Notes: generated from the letters alone by a model not told the origin. Positions 27,693-37,888 are shown, counted from the stretch's first letter. The stretch is DNA of 64,000 nt from JAWWPG01 sp038254365 (GCA_038254365.1 JBBSGI010000001.1:110208-174207), one strand, 5' to 3'. Made by a program: numbers and translations.

Positions 27693-30600
27693 CCGAGGAC
27701 CTGGATCTCAGCGACCTTTCCCTGGTAGCCGCCGGGCACCTGCGGCAAGGAGGTGAGCCAGACCAGCAGGAACTGCGTGGTCACCGGTTGATGCAGCGTA
27801 AAGGTCGCGTGGGTGCCGACGTCGCTGAGCGTGGAGACCAGCGGGTAGTCGTCGGCCGAGGTGGTGGGCGCGGTGGCGGCCTTCTCCGGGGCGGCGCGCA
27901 GCTCCAACGTCGTGGGGGAGCCGACCAGCGTCACCTTGACCGCGCGGACCTCCCGGGCGCCGCCCAGGTCGAGGACCAGCCCGACGCCCGGCTTCGCACC
28001 GCCGAAGGTGGCGCTGCTGAAGTAGGTGAGGGTGCTCCAGGCCGTGGACGGGTCGCCGTCGATCGCGAGGGGTGCCTCGGTGGGATTCTCGTCACCAGAA
28101 CCCTGGGGCGGCGGGTCGAAGCTGGTGACGCCGGCGACCTGGATGCGGTGCAGGGTGGTGGCCACCGGCGGAGTCTTGCTCGGCGAGCTCTTGGTGGGTG
28201 GCGGGCGGCCGGTATTCGGTGAGGTGACGTATGGCGGGGTCGCGTCCTGCCCACCGAGACCCGAGCCGAGCAGACCCGCGATGGCGAAGAGCAGCAGCAT
28301 GACGCCCAACCCTAAGATCACCAGCACCAGCCAACGCAGCGTATGACCGATCCGGGAGGGCTCCGAGGAGGTCCGGCGCGGGACGGCAACCGGCGCCAAC
28401 CGGTCTCCCGTCATCGGCCCACCGTCGTCAGACGTCAGGACCGCCGGCGGCGGCTCGGGCCTGACATGGGACGGCTCGGTGGGGTCGGGCTCTCTCAGCT
28501 GCAGCGTTGACGCCTCACTGAACCCGTCGTTGCTCAGAATCGCGCTGAGCGCGGTCTTCACCTGGTCGACCGTGGTGATCGGGTCACCGGCCCGCGGCGG
28601 ATTGCCGAGGATGCGGTCGCAGAGCACGTCGAGCGGACGTGGGACACCGGCTCGGACCTGCCGGGGCCGGAGCAGCCTGCCGTGCTCGGTGGGGGCGGCG
28701 GGGAGCTCGCCGGCCGAGCCACCGGGCCACCTGGCGGTCAGGCAGGCGTACAGCAACCGCCCGAGGTCGCGGGTGTCGGCTAGCTCCGGGTCGTCCGTCT
28801 CGGCCGGGTCGAGACGTAGTGCCGCCAGGGTGCCGAGGCCGATCACCTTGACGCCGCTCGACTTGGTCAAGATCACCGTGTCGGGCGCGAGCCGGCAGTG
28901 CCGCAGGCCCATCTTGTGCGCGGCGGAGATGGCGCCCGCCACCTCGCGCATCAAGAAGGTGGCCTTACGTGCCGACATCGGGCCCTCGGACAGCACCACC
29001 TCGAGGGACTGCCCGCTGGTCCACTCGCGGACCACGTAGCTGAGATCACCGTCGTTGACGGCGTCGAGCACCTGCAGGATACGAGGGTCGGCCACCCGGG
29101 AGGCCTGCTTGGCGGCGGACAGCATCTCCGCGGCGGCGGGAGACGAGGAGGGGATGATCTGCAGGACCACCGACCGCGCGAGGACGCGGTCGCGCGCCCG
29201 CCAGGAGGTGGCTTCCCCCTCCTGCGAGAGCAGGTCCTCGAGCGCATAACGATCGGCGAGCACGACGCCGGGCTCGACAGGCTGTGCGGCCACGTCCCTC
29301 CTGCCTGCCTCTCGTCGTGTTCGGTCGTCCTGGGCCTCAGGATGCTCCTGCACCATCGTAGGCCGAACGGCCTGCCTGGCGTGGGACGCGTCGGGCCCGC
29401 TGCGCCGGGGTACGAGAGTGGCGACGATGCGCCCGATTTCGCCGATGGACAGCGCTCGCGCCAGCACCAGAAACACCGCGAGGCCCGCGGCAGCGCCCAC
29501 CGCGAGCAGCAGCAGCGCGTCGGCCACGTTGGACGTCTGCAGTCCCGTGCGGCCCAGGAGCCGTTCGACCAGCCAGGCGAGCCCTGCGGCCGGCAGGGCC
29601 GCCGCGCCGACGCGGGAAACGAACACGGCCAGCCCCAGGTCGGCCGGCCCACCCAAGCGCCGCGCCAGCAGGCCGGTCGAGAGGACGGCGCCTGCTGCGT
29701 ACGACGCTCCGTAGGCGAGGGCGAGCGCCGGGGCGGCGTACAGCGGGTCGAAGAGGTCGGTGAGGGCGAAGGCCAGCGTGATGTTGACCGCCGCGACAAC
29801 GCACTGGACGAGGAACGGCGTCCGGGTGTCCTCGACAGCGTAGAAGCCGCGGAGCACCATGTAGTGGACGCTGAACATCAGCAGCCCAGGCGCGAAAGCC
29901 TGGATCGTGAGTCCGAGTGTCCGGGTATCGCCGGCGCCGGCGCCATATCCGAAGAGCACGGTGGCGAGCGCCGGACCGAAGATGAACAGCGCCAGAGCGA
30001 ACGGTGCGATCACCGCCAAAACGAGGCGAAGGCTGCTGCCCATCTCGTCGGCCATCTCGCGGATCCGCCCGTCGGCGGCCAATTGCGACACGAGGGGGAT
30101 GGTCGCGGTCGCGAGTGACACCGTGACGATCGAGTGGGGCAGCTGGGTGAGCAGGAAGGCGTTCGAGTAGACGGTGAAGCCGGCCGCCTCCGCCACCTGC
30201 GCGGTCGCGCCCGTCGATCGGTGCACCATGACGTAGAACGCGACCTGATTGACGACCACGAACCCGACCGTCCACTTGCCGAGCCGCAGGGTGTGTCCGA
30301 GCCCGGTGCCACGGAAGTCCAGCCGGGGCCGGATCCGGAAGCCCGCGCGGCGCAGGTAGGGCAGCAGGATCAGGGTCTGCGCCGCGATGCCAATCGTCGA
30401 CCCGATACCGAGCAGCAGTTCCTGGTGCGAGGTGTAGCCCGCGTTGCCGAGCAACTCATCGCCCGGGGCGTCGTACAGCACCAGATAGGCCGCGAGCACG
30501 GCGATGGAGATCAGATTGTTGGCGATCGGCGCCCACATCATTGGCCCGAAGCGGCCGCGGGCGTTGAGGATCTGGCCGGCCAGCACGAACATGCCGTAGA

Positions 30601-31045
30601 AGAAGATCTGCGGCAGGCAGTACCGGGCGAAGGTGACCAGCGAGTCCTTCTCGGCGGCCAGTGACGGATCGGTGAAGTAGGCGGGCGCGAGCAGCCGCAG
30701 CAGAACGGGGGCGAAGACCATCAGGGCGACCGTGACCGTGCCGAGGACGAGTGCACCGAGGGTGATGATCCGGTTCGCGTATGCGTCGCCACCGTCGGGG
30801 TCGCGCTTCGTGGCCCGCACCAGTTGGGGCACCAGTACGGCGTTGAACACGCCGCCCGCCACCAAGATGTAGAGGCTGTTCGGGATCGTGTTCGCGACGT
30901 TGAAGATGTCCGGGTGGACCCCCACGTTGCCGATGGCGGCGACGATCAGCAGCGCCCGGAGCAGCCCCGTGATCCGCGAGACGACGGTGCCGCTGGCCAT
31001 CACCCTGCTCGCCGAGAGGACGCTGGGTGTCGACGGTTGGGTCAT
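27689..31045 (-). CDS. murJ: MurJ lipid II flippase fused to pseudokinase and extracellular domain
   Basis: 1118 residues from ATG 31045 (the frame runs open to 32317 but earlier sequence is antisense to DUF6049). Residues 1-545: 14-helix MurJ/MviN core with SRITGLLRALLI and NSLYILVAGGVFNAVLVPQ. Residues ~592-840: kinase-like fold lacking catalytic residues; the VAIK Lys is Gln (VVLQII), HRD is HCRLAPDTV, DFG is GLGT. One helix at ~903-927, then a Pro/Thr linker and a discoidin-like beta domain (~965-1118). Same architecture as Mycobacterium MviN, where the pseudokinase binds FhaA when phosphorylated. Coupled to DUF6049 and sigM. Confidence 0.93.
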   Translation of the reverse strand: MTQPSTPSVLSASRVMASGTVVSRITGLLRALLIVAAIGNVGVHPDIFNVANTIPNSLYILVAGGVFNAVLVPQLVRATKRDPDGGDAYANRIITLGALVLGTVTVALMVFAPVLLRLLAPAYFTDPSLAAEKDSLVTFARYCLPQIFFYGMFVLAGQILNARGRFGPMMWAPIANNLISIAVLAAYLVLYDAPGDELLGNAGYTSHQELLLGIGSTIGIAAQTLILLPYLRRAGFRIRPRLDFRGTGLGHTLRLGKWTVGFVVVNQVAFYVMVHRSTGATAQVAEAAGFTVYSNAFLLTQLPHSIVTVSLATATIPLVSQLAADGRIREMADEMGSSLRLVLAVIAPFALALFIFGPALATVLFGYGAGAGDTRTLGLTIQAFAPGLLMFSVHYMVLRGFYAVEDTRTPFLVQCVVAAVNITLAFALTDLFDPLYAAPALALAYGASYAAGAVLSTGLLARRLGGPADLGLAVFVSRVGAAALPAAGLAWLVERLLGRTGLQTSNVADALLLLAVGAAAGLAVFLVLARALSIGEIGRIVATLVPRRSGPDASHARQAVRPTMVQEHPEAQDDRTRREAGRRDVAAQPVEPGVVLADRYALEDLLSQEGEATSWRARDRVLARSVVLQIIPSSSPAAAEMLSAAKQASRVADPRILQVLDAVNDGDLSYVVREWTSGQSLEVVLSEGPMSARKATFLMREVAGAISAAHKMGLRHCRLAPDTVILTKSSGVKVIGLGTLAALRLDPAETDDPELADTRDLGRLLYACLTARWPGGSAGELPAAPTEHGRLLRPRQVRAGVPRPLDVLCDRILGNPPRAGDPITTVDQVKTALSAILSNDGFSEASTLQLREPDPTEPSHVRPEPPPAVLTSDDGGPMTGDRLAPVAVPRRTSSEPSRIGHTLRWLVLVILGLGVMLLLFAIAGLLGSGLGGQDATPPYVTSPNTGRPPPTKSSPSKTPPVATTLHRIQVAGVTSFDPPPQGSGDENPTEAPLAIDGDPSTAWSTLTYFSSATFGGAKPGVGLVLDLGGAREVRAVKVTLVGSPTTLELRAAPEKAATAPTTSADDYPLVSTLSDVGTHATFTLHQPVTTQFLLVWLTSLPQVPGGYQGKVAEIQVLG

Positions 31046-33171
31046 CCGGCCGGGGCCCGCCGGCGTGGGTTCCCATGACCGCGGACTCGGTTGACGATGC
31101 GGTAGCCGGCGGCGATGAAGAGGACGGCGCCGCCGACGCCCATGACGATCCAGATCACCAGCCCGATCTGGGTGGACCGGACGTCGAACCGCCAAGGTCT
31201 GCCGAACGCGGCGCCGTCGGCGGCCGGGGTGAGCCGGGCCTGGACCGAGGTGACCCCGGAGCCGGCCGCCGTGGTGACCACCTGGACGTCGCGCCGTTGG
31301 CCCGCATCCAGCCGGACCGGGTCTATCGGCTCGACGCTCAGCCCGGGGTCGGCCGGTTTCACCGCGATCGTCACGGTGATCGCCCGGCCGAGACCGTTCG
31401 TGACGGTCAGTGGGAAGCGACCCGAGTTGCTCGACATGGCGACGAACGGGGGTCCCGTGATGCTGACCTTGGCCAGCGCTGCGTGGTCCGCGGCCGCCAA
31501 AGTCGTGATCAGCGTGACCCCGGTTCGGGGGAAGACGCGCCACTGGGCGGACCCCGACATGGCGAAGGCGCGAGTGAATGCCCGTCGTGCGACGTCCGAG
31601 GTCATGATGGCGGCGAGGCTTCCGCCACTGGTCCGCAGCGCGTGCACGCCGGCGATCACGGCCGGGCTCAGGGCGTTGAAGGCGATCGCGGTGGGTCGCA
31701 CGCCGCCGCGGTAGACGACGCCGGGCCGGTCCAGGGCGCCGATGGCGGACTGCGGCACCACCACGGGCAGCGCGAAAGCCCGGGCCAGCCCCTGGGAGTC
31801 CTTGACCTGGCCGGGGTTCCAGTTGAAGGGCAGCGCGGTCACCGTGATCGCCTGGGTCTGACCGTCCAACGAGCGCACCGCCGCGTCGGCGATGAGCCGC
31901 TGCCGGAACTGCAGGGCCGAGGTGGTTGCGGTCGTCGGCAGACCAGCCAGGTCGGCCCCGGCGACGAGCAGCGGGATGTGCCGGCCCTGGCTCGCGACGG
32001 TCACCTGCGAAGGCACGTAACGGCCGGAGGCGGGGTACGACGCCAGGGCTGGCAGGCTGTCCTGCGACACGATCTGCAGGTCCACACCGACATGGTGCAG
32101 CATCGTGATCGCCCGGACCCCGGAGCTGCCGTTGGTCAGCCATCCCGCGACGAAGCTCCGCGCGGCGTGCACGTCGCGATAGTGCTGGCTCGCCTCGACG
32201 GCGGCGATCGCCGGGCCGGGGGCCTGCTGCTCGAGCAGGGAGGAGACGGCAGGCACTCCCCACGGCATGAACATCAGGTGCTGTGCATCCTCGACCGCCG
32301 CGAACTTCTGCAACCACACGGTCGCCTCGGTCTGCCCGTTCCCCGCGACGGCCGCTGTGCTCTTGTCGGCGGGCTGGACGAGGTAGCCGTCAGACATGTC
32401 GGTGATCGCCAGGAGCAGAGCCGGGTCGATGACTACCTGCACCGTCCCCGGCGGCGCGGTCGTCACCCAGTCGAGCACGTTGGTCAACCGGCCCTGCGCC
32501 GAGATCAGGTTGCGCAACGAGTCGTCGGCGAAGGCACCGTTGGACAACCGCTTTATCGGCGCGCTGAGCGGCAGCAACGTGACCGTTTGGGCCGGAACCG
32601 GCGGTGTCGACCCGGTGGGAAGCAGGGGCATCAAGGTGCTGGTCTGGCCCGCCGGGACACGCCCCTGCGTGGTCCCCGCCACGACATGCACGCCGACCCG
32701 GTAGACCCCCGGTAGCTCGGTGATGCCGAGGTCGTCGTACGGGATGGAGAGCGTGAATGGAATGCGGTCGCCGGGCGCGACGTCACCGATCTGGTCGAAC
32801 AAGCCGATGGCGAAGATGGTGTTGCCCAGCCCGGGGTCGTCGGGCACGCTGGCAAAGTACTGGAGGTCGGGCAGGCTGCTCGCGGGCGTGGGCGTTATCT
32901 GCAGGTAGACCTGGGCGTCCAACCACTGGGTCGAGCCCGGGTTTGCCACCGTGCCATGGACGACGAGCCGTTGCTGGGGCCGGATGGTGCCGTTGCCCAC
33001 CTTGGCGATGGTGACCGTGAGGTCCTGCCCGGCGGTCTGTTTACCGCGCAGGCCGGGCACCGGCGCTCCCGCCGCCGTGGAGGCGGCGGTCGCGAGGGAG
33101 ACCGCACCAGGCGCTTGCGACAGCGCCAGCAGGGCGACGACCCCGGCGATCACCCGCGCGGTGACCGCCAC
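31042..33171 (-). CDS. DUF6049 family secreted/membrane-anchored protein
   Basis: 709 residues. Signal peptide (AVTARVIAGVVALLALSQAP), a long extracellular part with several beta-domain stretches (VHGTVANPGSTQW, TVTNGLGRAITVTIAVKP, an NEW3/CARDB-like segment), one C-terminal helix (IGLVIWIVMGVGGAVLFIAAG) and a short basic tail RIVNRVRGHG. It is the Rv3909-type protein always found before murJ; probably helps envelope assembly, mechanism unknown. Stop overlaps murJ start (ATGA). The GTG 33171 start is only weakly supported. Confidence 0.82.
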   Translation of the reverse strand: MAVTARVIAGVVALLALSQAPGAVSLATAASTAAGAPVPGLRGKQTAGQDLTVTIAKVGNGTIRPQQRLVVHGTVANPGSTQWLDAQVYLQITPTPASSLPDLQYFASVPDDPGLGNTIFAIGLFDQIGDVAPGDRIPFTLSIPYDDLGITELPGVYRVGVHVVAGTTQGRVPAGQTSTLMPLLPTGSTPPVPAQTVTLLPLSAPIKRLSNGAFADDSLRNLISAQGRLTNVLDWVTTAPPGTVQVVIDPALLLAITDMSDGYLVQPADKSTAAVAGNGQTEATVWLQKFAAVEDAQHLMFMPWGVPAVSSLLEQQAPGPAIAAVEASQHYRDVHAARSFVAGWLTNGSSGVRAITMLHHVGVDLQIVSQDSLPALASYPASGRYVPSQVTVASQGRHIPLLVAGADLAGLPTTATTSALQFRQRLIADAAVRSLDGQTQAITVTALPFNWNPGQVKDSQGLARAFALPVVVPQSAIGALDRPGVVYRGGVRPTAIAFNALSPAVIAGVHALRTSGGSLAAIMTSDVARRAFTRAFAMSGSAQWRVFPRTGVTLITTLAAADHAALAKVSITGPPFVAMSSNSGRFPLTVTNGLGRAITVTIAVKPADPGLSVEPIDPVRLDAGQRRDVQVVTTAAGSGVTSVQARLTPAADGAAFGRPWRFDVRSTQIGLVIWIVMGVGGAVLFIAAGYRIVNRVRGHGNPRRRAPAG

Positions 33172-33258
33172 TACTGACTCGAGTCGTCCGGGAATCCCAC
33201 GGGTTGAATGCTAACCGCTGGCAGGTGAGGCAAGGGTGGGCTCATACAGTGGTGCATC

Positions 33259-34704
33259 GTGTCGACCACGGAGCAGCGCCTAGTCGAGATCCAGCAGACC
33301 GCCGTCAGCGAGCTGGTGCGGGTGGCGCCCGTCATCGACGAGGTGGGGGATCGGTTCGCCAAGGCGGGGCACTCGATCGCGCTGGTCGGCGGTTCGGTCC
33401 GCGACGCGCTGATGGGGCAGCTGGCCGGCGAGGACCTCGACTTCACCACCTCGGCGCGCCCGGACGAGATCGAGCGCTGCCTGGCCGGCTGGGCCGACGC
33501 CACCTGGGACATCGGCCGCGACTTCGGCACCATCGGGGCCCGGGTCGGTGAGTGGCAGCTCGAGATCACGACCTACCGGGCGGACGCCTACGCTGCGTCG
33601 TCGCGCAAACCCGCCGTGACGTTCGGGGACACCCTGCACGGGGACCTGTCCCGGCGCGACTTCACCATCAACGCGATGGCGTTCGAGCTCGGCTCCCGCG
33701 AGTTCGTGGATCCCTTCCACGGTCAGGTCGATCTGGCCGCTGGTCTTCTGCGTACTCCGTCGACGCCGGAGGTGTCGTTTTCCGACGACCCGCTGCGGAT
33801 GATGCGCGCTGCGCGGTTCGCGGCTCAGCTCGGTCTCCGGGTGGATCCTCCGGTGCTGGTGGCGATGAGTAACCTCGCCGGACGGCTGGCGATCGTCTCG
33901 GCCGAACGGGTGCGCGATGAGCTGGTGAAGATCCTGCTCTCGCCGGACCCGCGCACCGGTCTCACGCTGATGGTCGACACGAGGCTGGCCGAGCTGGTGT
34001 TGCCCGAGCTGCCGGCGCTGCGGCTCGAGCGCGACGAGCACCACCGGCACAAGGACGTGTACGAGCACAGCCTTACGGTGCTGGAGCAGGCGATGGCCGG
34101 CGAGGGTCAACCCGGTGGGCCGGACCTGGTGCTGCGGTTGGCCGCCCTCCTGCACGACATCGGCAAGCCACGGACCAGGCGGTTCTCCGACGACGGTGCG
34201 GTGACCTTCCATCATCACGACGTGGTCGGCGCCAGCATGACCAGAAAGCGACTGGCCGCCCTGCGCTTCCCCCGCTCGCAGATCGATGCGGTCGCCAGGC
34301 TCGTCGAGCTGCACCTGCGATTCCACGGATACGGCTCGGGTGAGTGGACCGACTCGGCGGTACGGCGGTACGTGCGCGACGCCGGCCCGATGCTCGAGCG
34401 GCTGCACGTGCTGACCCGCGCGGACTGCACCACGAGGAACCAGCGCAAGGCGGAGCGGCTGCGCCGTACGTACGACGAGCTCGAGGCGCGGATCGACCAG
34501 CTGGCCGCCGAGGAGGAGCTCGCGGCGATCCGGCCCGAGCTGGACGGCCAGCAGATCATGGCCGCGCTGGGCATCTCGCCCGGACCCGACGTGGGCGTCG
34601 CCTACCGCTTCCTGCTCGAGCTCCGCCTCGACCGGGGCCCGATCGGCGAGGACCAGGCCCGGGAGGCGCTGCTCAGCTGGTGGCGCGGTCGCCCGCAACC
34701 CTGA
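33259..34704 (+). CDS. cca: CCA tRNA nucleotidyltransferase
   Basis: 481 residues, GTG start. Head domain motif LVGGSVRDALMG with GEDLDFTT carrying catalytic Asp residues, RRDFTINAMAFEL, and a C-terminal HD domain (HRHKDVYEHSL, AALLHDIGKPRT, HHHDVVGA). Adds or repairs 3' CCA; the HD part gives phosphohydrolase activity in some members. Essential here since both tRNAs in the window lack encoded CCA. A -10-like TACAGT ends 8 bases before the GTG, so the message may be leaderless. Confidence 0.95.
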   Translation: MSTTEQRLVEIQQTAVSELVRVAPVIDEVGDRFAKAGHSIALVGGSVRDALMGQLAGEDLDFTTSARPDEIERCLAGWADATWDIGRDFGTIGARVGEWQLEITTYRADAYAASSRKPAVTFGDTLHGDLSRRDFTINAMAFELGSREFVDPFHGQVDLAAGLLRTPSTPEVSFSDDPLRMMRAARFAAQLGLRVDPPVLVAMSNLAGRLAIVSAERVRDELVKILLSPDPRTGLTLMVDTRLAELVLPELPALRLERDEHHRHKDVYEHSLTVLEQAMAGEGQPGGPDLVLRLAALLHDIGKPRTRRFSDDGAVTFHHHDVVGASMTRKRLAALRFPRSQIDAVARLVELHLRFHGYGSGEWTDSAVRRYVRDAGPMLERLHVLTRADCTTRNQRKAERLRRTYDELEARIDQLAAEEELAAIRPELDGQQIMAALGISPGPDVGVAYRFLLELRLDRGPIGEDQAREALLSWWRGRPQP

Positions 34705-34771
34705 CCCTTCGATCCGCCGCCGCCGGCGAGATTGCGGGGGTATCCGGCGTCCGCGGCTCGGGTCTGCTGCC

Positions 34772-36097
34772 TCATTCCTCCCGCGCAGGAGTGGCGGGAT
34801 CGTCGAGAGACCCGACCGTGGCGTCCGACAGTCGGCGGTTCGCGCGGGCGTAGACGAGGGCGGTCGCCGCGTAGCCGATGCCGATGCAGACGACCAGCAG
34901 GTAGGACTTGCCGTCGGTCGGGATGACCACGGCCCCCGCCGCCGCCGCCGCGACGAACACCACGTTGAAGATCACGTCGTAGAGCGAGAACACCCGGCCA
35001 CGAAACAGGTCGTCGACCCCCAGCTGGACGAGCGTGTCGACGCAGATCTTGACGCCCTGGGCGGACAGACCGAGGCCGAACGCGGCAAGCAGTACCCCCC
35101 ACTCGGTGAACAGCGCGCCCGGCAGCAGCTCAACGGCCGCGCCGAGCCCCAGCAGGGTCACCATCCACCGCTGGGGGGCCATCCGCGCGGTGGCGACCGG
35201 GGTGACGACAGCCGCGGTGAGGAAACCGAGGCCGCTGACCAGCACCGCGAACGCGAGACCGCTCAGCGCCGCATCGGTGTCGGCGGAGTGGTGGAAGTAG
35301 TTGCGGTACAGGAGCACGGTCGATACCGCGCTGAGGCCGTAGAAGAAGCGGTGGGCAGCGATGACCGTCAGTGCGGCGGCGGCGGCCCGGCGCTCCCGCA
35401 GATGGCGCAGCCCGTCCGCGAGTCCGCGGGCGACGCTCCCGAGCGCCGCCCGGACCGGGAGGGGACGTCCGTCACGGTCCGGGCCGAGCAGGTCGACCGG
35501 CATCCGCAGAGCCAACAGCGCCGCGCCGACGTAGCCGGCTCCGGAGATCAGCACGATCTGCGCGTTCGGCTCGGGGCCGGGGAGCACGGAGCGCAGCGCG
35601 GACGCGAGCCCGAGCCCGACGGTGAACGCGATCGTCCCGCTGGTCGGGGTCAGGGCGTTGGCGAGGACCAGCTCGCGCCGCGGGACGACATGCGGAAGGG
35701 CGGCCGAGAGACCCGCAAGCAGGAACCGGTTGATGCTGAGCGCCGCGAGCACCACGAGGAAAAGGCCGACCCCTTTGACGTCCGCGGAAATCAGCCCGGC
35801 GATGACGAGAACGGGAGCGAGCCGCACCAGATTGGCGAGGAACAGCACCTGCCGCCGCCGCCAGCGGTCGAGGAACACGCCCACGAACGGCCCCAACACG
35901 CTGAACGGGAGCAGCAGCGCCGCCAGCCCGGCGGCGATTGCCTTCGCGTTCGGCCTCTCCTCGGGGGAGAACAGCACATACGACGCAAGGGCCACCTGGA
36001 AGACGCCGTCCGACGCCTGGCTGGCCAGCCGGACGGCGTACAGCTGCCGGAAGCGGGCGCCGCGCAGCAGCTGACGAAGGTCAGCCGCGAACCGCAT
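34772..36097 (-). CDS. Major facilitator superfamily transporter
   Basis: 441 residues, about 12 helices. Starts MRFAADLRQLLRGARFRQLYAVRLASQ; motif-A-like loop VFLDRWRRRQVLFLANLVR. Resembles MFS_3 exporters. Convergent with cca; 67 bases separate the stops and include a CCCGCAA/TTGCGGG repeat that might end transcription. Substrate not inferable. It replaces the usual core genes between cca and ino1. Confidence 0.82.
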   Translation of the reverse strand: MRFAADLRQLLRGARFRQLYAVRLASQASDGVFQVALASYVLFSPEERPNAKAIAAGLAALLLPFSVLGPFVGVFLDRWRRRQVLFLANLVRLAPVLVIAGLISADVKGVGLFLVVLAALSINRFLLAGLSAALPHVVPRRELVLANALTPTSGTIAFTVGLGLASALRSVLPGPEPNAQIVLISGAGYVGAALLALRMPVDLLGPDRDGRPLPVRAALGSVARGLADGLRHLRERRAAAAALTVIAAHRFFYGLSAVSTVLLYRNYFHHSADTDAALSGLAFAVLVSGLGFLTAAVVTPVATARMAPQRWMVTLLGLGAAVELLPGALFTEWGVLLAAFGLGLSAQGVKICVDTLVQLGVDDLFRGRVFSLYDVIFNVVFVAAAAAGAVVIPTDGKSYLLVVCIGIGYAATALVYARANRRLSDATVGSLDDPATPAREE

Positions 36098-36168
36098 GGT
36101 GAGCAGTCTGCCCGGCCGACTAGCTGTAGTTGGGCGGCCGGGCCCGGCGACCGAGAACGACCCGGAGG

Positions 36169-37248
36169 TCAGCGCTCGACATCACCGCGGATGTAGGCCT
36201 CGACCGAGGCGCGGCCCTCCTCGTCCGGGCGCTGCACGGGCGGGGACTTCATCAGGTACGACGAGGCCGAGAGGAGCGGCCCACCGATCCCGCGGTCCTT
36301 GGCGATCTTGGCCGCCCGGATGGCGTCGATAATGATGCCTGCGGAGTTCGGGGAATCCCAGACCTCGAGCTTGTACTCCATGTTGAGCGGCACATTGCCG
36401 AACGCGCGGCCCTCGAGGCGGACATACGCCCACTTGCGGTCGTCGAGCCACTGCACGTAGTCCGACGGGCCGATGTGCACGTTCCTGGCACCGAGGTCGT
36501 GGTCGATGTTCGACGTGACCGCCTGTGTCTTGGAGATCTTCTTGGACTCGAGGCGGTCCCGCTCCAGCATGTTCTTGAAGTCCATGTTGCCGCCCACGTT
36601 GAGCTGGTAGGTGCGGTCGAGCACGACGCCGCGCTCCTGGAAAAGCCGCGCGAGCACCCGGTGAGTGATCGTGGCGCCTACCTGGGACTTGATGTCGTCG
36701 CCGATGATCGGCACCCCGGCCGTCTCGAACTTCGCCGCCCACTCCGGGTCGGAGGCGATGAAGACCGGCAGTGCGTTGACGAAGGCGACGCCCGCGTCGA
36801 TGGCGCACTGCGCGTAGTACTTGTCAGCTTTCTCCGAACCCACCGGGAGGTAGGACACGAGCACGTCGGCCCTGCAGCCCAACAGCGCCTGAACCACGTC
36901 AACCGGCTCGCTGTCGCTCTCGTCGATGGTCTCGCGGTAGTACTTGCCGAGTCCGTCGAGGGTTGGGCCGCGCTGCACGGTGATGCCGAGCGGAGGCACG
37001 TCGCAGATCTTGATCGTGTTGTTCTCGCTGGCGTTGGTCGCGTCCGCGAGGTCGAAGCCGACCTTCTTCGCGTCGACGTCGAAGGCAGCGACGAACTCGA
37101 TGTCTCGGACGTGGTAGTCCCCGAACTGGACGTGCATGAGTCCGGGGACGTTGCCCGCCGGGTCGGCGTCCTGGTAGTAGTGGACGCCCTGGATAAGCGA
37201 CGTCGCGCAGTTTCCGACGCCGATGATGGCTACACGAACCGAACCCAT
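36169..37248 (-). CDS. ino1: myo-Inositol-1-phosphate synthase
   Basis: 359 residues from ATG 37248, with GAGGAAA 6 bases upstream. NAD motif VAIIGVGNCATSLIQG, FDVDAKKVG, then the catalytic core GDDIKSQVGATITHR and LNVGGNMDFKNML, and PLNMEYKLEVWDSPNSAG. Makes inositol-3-phosphate from glucose-6-phosphate with NAD, feeding phosphatidylinositol and mycothiol synthesis. Short actinobacterial form. Follows the PadR gene by 10 bases in one unit. Confidence 0.97.
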   Translation of the reverse strand: MGSVRVAIIGVGNCATSLIQGVHYYQDADPAGNVPGLMHVQFGDYHVRDIEFVAAFDVDAKKVGFDLADATNASENNTIKICDVPPLGITVQRGPTLDGLGKYYRETIDESDSEPVDVVQALLGCRADVLVSYLPVGSEKADKYYAQCAIDAGVAFVNALPVFIASDPEWAAKFETAGVPIIGDDIKSQVGATITHRVLARLFQERGVVLDRTYQLNVGGNMDFKNMLERDRLESKKISKTQAVTSNIDHDLGARNVHIGPSDYVQWLDDRKWAYVRLEGRAFGNVPLNMEYKLEVWDSPNSAGIIIDAIRAAKIAKDRGIGGPLLSASSYLMKSPPVQRPDEEGRASVEAYIRGDVER

Positions 37249-37258
37249 TCGGCTTTCC

Positions 37259-37888
37259 TCATTCCCGGTTGTCTGCACCGTGCGGGATCGCTGCGGTGCG
37301 CTTTTTTGGTTTCTGCCTGTGGACCGAGCCTGGCTTCCCGACCCGCTCGCTGTCGATGAGCTCAGTCAGCCAGCGGACTTCGCGCTCCACCGACTCCTGA
37401 CCATGACGCTGAAGCTCCAGCGTGTAGCTGTCGAGGCGCTCACGGGAGCGGGCGAGTGACGTCCGCACACCCTCGAGCCGCTCCTCCAGCCGACTTCGGC
37501 GACCTTCGAGGATCCGCAGCCGGTTCTCGGCACTGGTCGAGCCGAAGAACGCGAAGTGGACGCCGAAGTTCTCGTCCTCCCACGAGCTGGGGCCCGCCGC
37601 CGACACCAGCGTCGCGAAACGCTCCTTGCCTTCGGCGGTGAGCTTGTAGACGATCCTGCCCCGACGACTCGCCCGCGCCGCCGGCGGATCGGGCACCGTG
37701 GTGTCCTCGGTGAGCAGGCCGTCGTACTGCATCTGCCTGAGGCAGGGGTAGAGGGAGCCGTAGGAGAGCACCCGTCCCCAGCCCAGCAGCCCGGTGACAC
37801 GCTTGCGGAGCTCGTAGCCATGCAGGGGAGACTCGTTGAGCAGTCCGAGGACCGCCAGCTCGAGTGCGTCGCCACGCCTCTTCGCCAC
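37259..37888 (-). CDS. PadR family transcriptional regulator upstream of ino1
   Basis: 209 residues. N-terminal winged helix (LELAVLGLLNESPLHGYELRK, then SYGSLYPCLRQMQYDGLL), followed by a coiled-coil dimerisation part (about 115-180) and a basic tail. Same gene as Rv0047c, always before ino1. The palindrome at 37925-37943 in its promoter is a likely operator, so it probably represses itself and ino1; effector unknown. Confidence 0.9.
   Translation of the reverse strand: MAKRRGDALELAVLGLLNESPLHGYELRKRVTGLLGWGRVLSYGSLYPCLRQMQYDGLLTEDTTVPDPPAARASRRGRIVYKLTAEGKERFATLVSAAGPSSWEDENFGVHFAFFGSTSAENRLRILEGRRSRLEERLEGVRTSLARSRERLDSYTLELQRHGQESVEREVRWLTELIDSERVGKPGSVHRQKPKKRTAAIPHGADNRE

Noticed and set aside
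31046..32317. Extension of the murJ frame for 424 codons upstream
   Set aside because: This part is another frame of DUF6049; murJ begins at ATG 31045, which overlaps the DUF6049 stop.
34692..34738. CCCGCAA/TTGCGGG repeat between cca and the MFS gene as a bidirectional terminator
   Set aside because: The loop is 33 bases and the first arm is within cca; support is too weak for a feature.
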